Below are positions 33,529 through 35,563 of a stretch of 35,563 nt of DNA, piece by piece. A program made the position numbers and the translations under genes. The number at the start of each line of letters is the position of its first letter. The first letter of the stretch is position 1. The notes under the pieces were generated by a model. The model did no database searches and had not been told where the DNA came from. It worked only from the letters and a program-made list of their open reading frames with translations. The stretch is taken from contig NZ_MDSK01000043.1 in the NCBI RefSeq assembly GCF_002940205.1, forward strand, positions 1-35,563. Direction: 5' to 3'. This DNA is from Xanthomonas arboricola pv. guizotiae. GTDB lineage: Bacteria > Pseudomonadota > Gammaproteobacteria > Xanthomonadales > Xanthomonadaceae.

Positions 33529-33618
33529 ATGCCTTCTTTCACCGTCCGCAATATCCCCGACGACGTGCATCGCGCGATCCGCGCGAGGGCTGCACTGCAC
33601 GGCCGCAGCACCGAGGCG
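33529..33618 (+). pseudogene. Remnant of a FitA/StbC-type antitoxin gene
   Basis: The ATG at 33529 begins PSFTVRNIPDDVHRAIRARA followed by ALHGRSTEA, the N-terminal ribbon-helix-helix part of FitA-like antitoxins, which normally continue EIRAIL and end near residue 75-85. After residue 30 the frame continues as low-information sequence with no antitoxin C-terminus, and no VapC/FitB PIN-domain toxin follows. The next gene (33673-34233) is on the other strand. I judge this a truncated remnant. Confidence 0.65.
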
Positions 33619-33672
33619 AACGAGCCGAAGCTGCCTTCGGCGCGTTCACCGATTACCCGGCGGTTGCAGACA

Positions 33673-34233
33673 TCAGCGCCCCTGGTCTTTTCCCAGCTTG
33701 GTCCCCAGTGCTCCCTTCAACGGCGCCGGATTGCTGGTGACCAGGCAGTTGTAGGGTTTGTCGCTGTTGAGAACCAGCACGGACGACTGCGGCCCCTTGA
33801 AATCCAGCCCGACCGAGAACAGCACATAGGTGTCGGGCAGCGCGCTCGGCCGAAACGCGCCGAAGGCATACTCCCCGGACAGGCCCAACGGCGCCAGCGG
33901 TATCGTCACCGTCAGCGGCTGGGTGGCCACAGGCGATGGCAGCGACGAGGACGCAGACATGATCTTGGACTGCACGTCGATCGAATACTTGGTGGTGACC
34001 GCCACACCCAGATACTTGGACGTCGGTGCCGACACCTGCTTGCGGCATGCCGCGATGTCTTCAGGCTTCCGATCCTGCTGGCCGTTCTGCAGCGTGGCAA
34101 AGACATGGGTCAGCGTGACCGTGTCCGTCCCGGTGACCGGTGCGGCAACGGCAGCGTCCATGCACAGCGCGGCCACGACGAGTGAGGGGCCACAGGCCGC
34201 AAGCGCACCGCGATAGCTGGTTTTACGTTTCAT
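33673..34233 (-). CDS. Secreted protein of unknown function
   Basis: A 186-residue protein. Its N-terminus is basic (KRKTSYRG) followed by a hydrophobic run and an AVAA cleavage-like site (about 20-33), so it is probably exported. The mature part is Ser/Thr/Val-rich, with GTDTVTLTHVFATL and SVGLDFKGPQSSVLVLNSD suggesting beta structure. Two cysteines in the mature region could form a disulfide. Start 34233 has AGGGAA about 8 nt upstream. I do not recognise a family. It lies in the accessory tail between a decayed antitoxin and a gene-poor stretch. Confidence 0.55.
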   Translation of the reverse strand: MKRKTSYRGALAACGPSLVVAALCMDAAVAAPVTGTDTVTLTHVFATLQNGQQDRKPEDIAACRKQVSAPTSKYLGVAVTTKYSIDVQSKIMSASSSLPSPVATQPLTVTIPLAPLGLSGEYAFGAFRPSALPDTYVLFSVGLDFKGPQSSVLVLNSDKPYNCLVTSNPAPLKGALGTKLGKDQGR

Positions 34234-34367
34234 TTCGATCGTTCCCTGGTGTGTGATGCAAGGTGTCGGCAGCGGCTGCCACTTGCGCCTTGAATGGACA
34301 TTCGCAACGGCACCTGTGCATAACGCCAAGCGGCAGATGATCGATTGCGTACGATAACGACATGCGT

Positions 34368-34388
34368 GTGTGTGGCAGCACCACACAC
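34368..34388 (-). repeat. Stem-loop after a remnant stop codon
   Basis: GTGTGTGG-CAGCA-CCACACAC is a perfect 8-bp inverted repeat that begins right after the TAG (34389-34391) of the minus-strand remnant. It lacks a T-run. Confidence 0.5.
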
Positions 34389-34523
34389 CTACGCCACCCA
34401 GCTGCCCACGCCGCTGGTGGGTTCATCGTTGAAGACCACGGCCTCGCAAACCCGGCAAATCGTCTCAACGACGTCGTTGCGTGATGCAGTTTGGAATTCG
34501 GAGGCGAATACGGCGCTGTCCAC
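34389..34523 (-). pseudogene. Possible C-terminal fragment of a lost gene
   Basis: A 44-codon frame from a GTG at 34523 reads VDSAVFASEFQTASRNDVVE, then TICRVCEAVVFNDEPTSGVG and SWVA before TAG. The composition (mixed hydrophobic, acidic, two cysteines) is protein-like and unlike chance GC-rich frames. A stop codon directly precedes the segment. It resembles a protein C-terminus, but I cannot name the family. Confidence 0.3.
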
Positions 34524-34848
34524 GGCTCACGTCAAGCATCAGTCGAGGCAAAGCGGCTATTTGAAGCGCTTGGGGGCTTGCAACTTCCAGTAACGCCACT
34601 GAAGTGTGGTCGCCTACTTGAAGAGGCGTGGATTGCAGGAATATCCCAATGCATGCATTTGGATGTGGCACAAAATGGATTGCCTGGGCAGCCCTGACGA
34701 TCCAACTCAGCTATTCATCAACCATGGGAAGCTTGTAGTACGCTGGTATCGTCTGCACGGAAGGAGTGTTGATGTACCAGCCTGCCTGGGAAGGCTCAGG
34801 ACCGCGCGGACATTCTATTCAAGTGATTGGTTGTATCAGGAGATCGCC

Positions 34849-35286
34849 ATGCCACGCATCGTGCTAAACGGGTGGACCGCAACGCTTGCACTTACCGGGC
34901 TTGCGGTGCTCCCGCTTTCATCCTGCGCCAATGCAGATACTGCACGTACCGCTTCGACACAGGAAGACACCATGAAATCAGGAGCCAGCCCAATGCTTGA
35001 AGAGATTTATGCATCAAAAAAGCCCGTTCGATTCGAACAGGTCGACGTTAGTAGCATCGTTGCCAAGTACCTTCCTCTGGGAACAACAAAGTTGGTGGTG
35101 CTGGAGACGTTCAGCAAATCTCCAACGTCAAAGATTGTTGAAGACACCCCAGGCAAGGTGGTCGTCAGGGACAATAAGGGGCAGGCAATGCTTGATCCAG
35201 ATGCACGTTCCGTTGTGATGACTTTTTCTTTGGATGCCGACGGCAAGGTGACACACGTCGACGCCGTCCACATCAAGAGTCAGTAA
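34849..35286 (+). CDS. Putative lipoprotein of unknown function
   Basis: A 145-residue protein. A signal peptide with lipobox LSSC (Cys at about 26) predicts a membrane-anchored periplasmic protein. The mature part begins ANADTARTASTQED, then forms a small alpha/beta domain with FEQVDVSSIVAKYLPLGTTK and ARSVVMTFSLDADGKVTHVD. The start at 34849 has AGGAG about 7 nt upstream. The next gene follows after 16 bp in the same direction. In Xanthomonadales, lipoprotein immunity genes of the X-T4SS lie beside effector genes; this pair has that layout, but I see no effector signature, so this is only a possibility. Confidence 0.6.
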   Translation: MPRIVLNGWTATLALTGLAVLPLSSCANADTARTASTQEDTMKSGASPMLEEIYASKKPVRFEQVDVSSIVAKYLPLGTTKLVVLETFSKSPTSKIVEDTPGKVVVRDNKGQAMLDPDARSVVMTFSLDADGKVTHVDAVHIKSQ

Positions 35287-35302
35287 GCCAACGGAGACCA
35301 TC

Positions 35303-35485
35303 ATGGACGAGAAGATTGAAGTTGGATATCGCAACATCGGGTCTGCGCTGGGCAAGGAGTACCATCACAAATTCCTTCTCTACACAGATAAAGAGGGCAA
35401 CCAGCACACCATCAGCGGCTGGACCGGCGATGAGCAACCTGGATTGCCGTATGGCCGGATGCACGTTGAGACTAGGTCCTGTTAA
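35303..35485 (+). pseudogene. Gene cut by an insertion sequence
   Basis: A frame beginning MDEKIEVGYRNIGSALGKEY has a good GGAG site 8 nt upstream and follows the lipoprotein gene by 16 bp. Its protein-like part (HHKFLLYTDKEGNQHTISGW and PGLPYGRMHVE) runs to about 35470. The last codons (TRSC, stop) are read from the left end of the insertion sequence. The natural protein was therefore longer and has been truncated at about residue 56. No family is recognised. Confidence 0.5.
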
Positions 35486-35563
35486 CGCTAGTGGCTGGGG
35501 AGGTTAAACTATTGGACATGGAGATCACGCCAGCACAATTTGCCCTCATCGAACATTGCTTAC
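35475..35563 (+). mobile_element. Left end of an insertion sequence, IS5-family-like
   Basis: GGTCCTGTTAACG marks a plausible terminal inverted repeat, preceded by TA, the target duplication of the IS427-type branch. A transposase start follows 43 bp in. The element continues beyond the window, so the right end, the duplication and the family cannot be confirmed here. Confidence 0.55.
35518..35563 (+). CDS. Transposase N-terminus (partial, runs off window)
   Basis: The 15 codons MEITPAQFALIEHCL match the start of IS5-family transposases (ITPAQF..I..CLP). The window ends inside the gene. Confidence 0.55.
   Translation, partial: MEITPAQFALIEHCL

Larger units (their letters stand above)
34234..34848. 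other. Gene-poor, AT-richer spacer with a coding remnant
   Basis: About 615 bp with lower GC than the genes around it. The only protein-like frame I see is a 44-codon segment on the minus strand at 34389-34523, listed separately, with a hairpin just after its stop. Open frames on the plus strand are short and without recognisable motifs. The right end should hold the promoter of the lipoprotein gene. Confidence 0.5.

Noticed and set aside
1..35563. CRISPR array, tRNA or rRNA genes
   Set aside because: I saw no regularly spaced direct repeats and no cloverleaf or rRNA-like stretches. The only tandem repeat is the 8-bp unit at 9427-9466.

Overview
The window looks like a chromosomal segment of a Xanthomonas species. 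Protein-coding DNA is GC-rich with strong third-position GC bias. The bacteriophytochrome has the PAS-GAF-PHY-PAS layout without a kinase that is known from X. campestris. Spacers carry the short palindromic repeats common in Xanthomonas. I cannot fix the species from sequence alone.

Layout. 1-5.8 kb: a BenE-type symporter (+), then on the minus strand a light-sensing pair (heme oxygenase bphO overlapping bphP) and a TCR/Tet-type MFS exporter. 5.8-9.1 kb (-): an MltB-type lytic transglycosylase that runs in frame, with no stop, into a hexose-6-phosphate mutarotase; a one-helix membrane peptide; a YchJ-family protein. 9.1-12.4 kb: a TSUP-family permease (+) behind an octamer tandem repeat, converging on a TonB-dependent siderophore receptor (-) with a Fur box.

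12.46-21.03 kb (-): the centre of the window. It is a six-gene defence cluster in the order AAA ATPase, DUF4276 protein, jetA, jetB, jetC, jetD. The last four form a complete type I Wadjet system (SMC-like plasmid-cleaving complex). The first two look like an ATPase plus TOPRIM-like nuclease pair, as in PARIS or AbiL. Five junctions would need to be bridged; four of them overlap by 1-14 nt. The only gap, between jetB and jetC, holds a hairpin followed by a short T-run. The ATPase gene is visibly poorer in GC than the jet genes. I infer a composite two-module defence operon, inserted next to folE.

21.8-27.2 kb (+): a MarR regulator followed by a tightly overlapping DUF1656-HlyD-OMF-FUSC efflux operon (aromatic-acid/AaeXAB type). 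27.3-28.7 kb (-): a KgtP-like dicarboxylate/H+ symporter. 29-31.8 kb: a LysR-regulator tail left as a remnant, kptA (RNA 2'-phosphotransferase), a cardiolipin synthase (+), and a small polytopic membrane protein (-).

32.1-35.56 kb: an accessory tail. It holds an antitoxin followed by a ParE-like toxin fused in frame to a transmembrane, proline-rich protein; a decayed FitA-type antitoxin behind a perfect 14-bp inverted repeat; a secreted hypothetical protein; a lipoprotein plus short-protein pair; and the left end of an insertion sequence that cuts the last gene and runs off the window.
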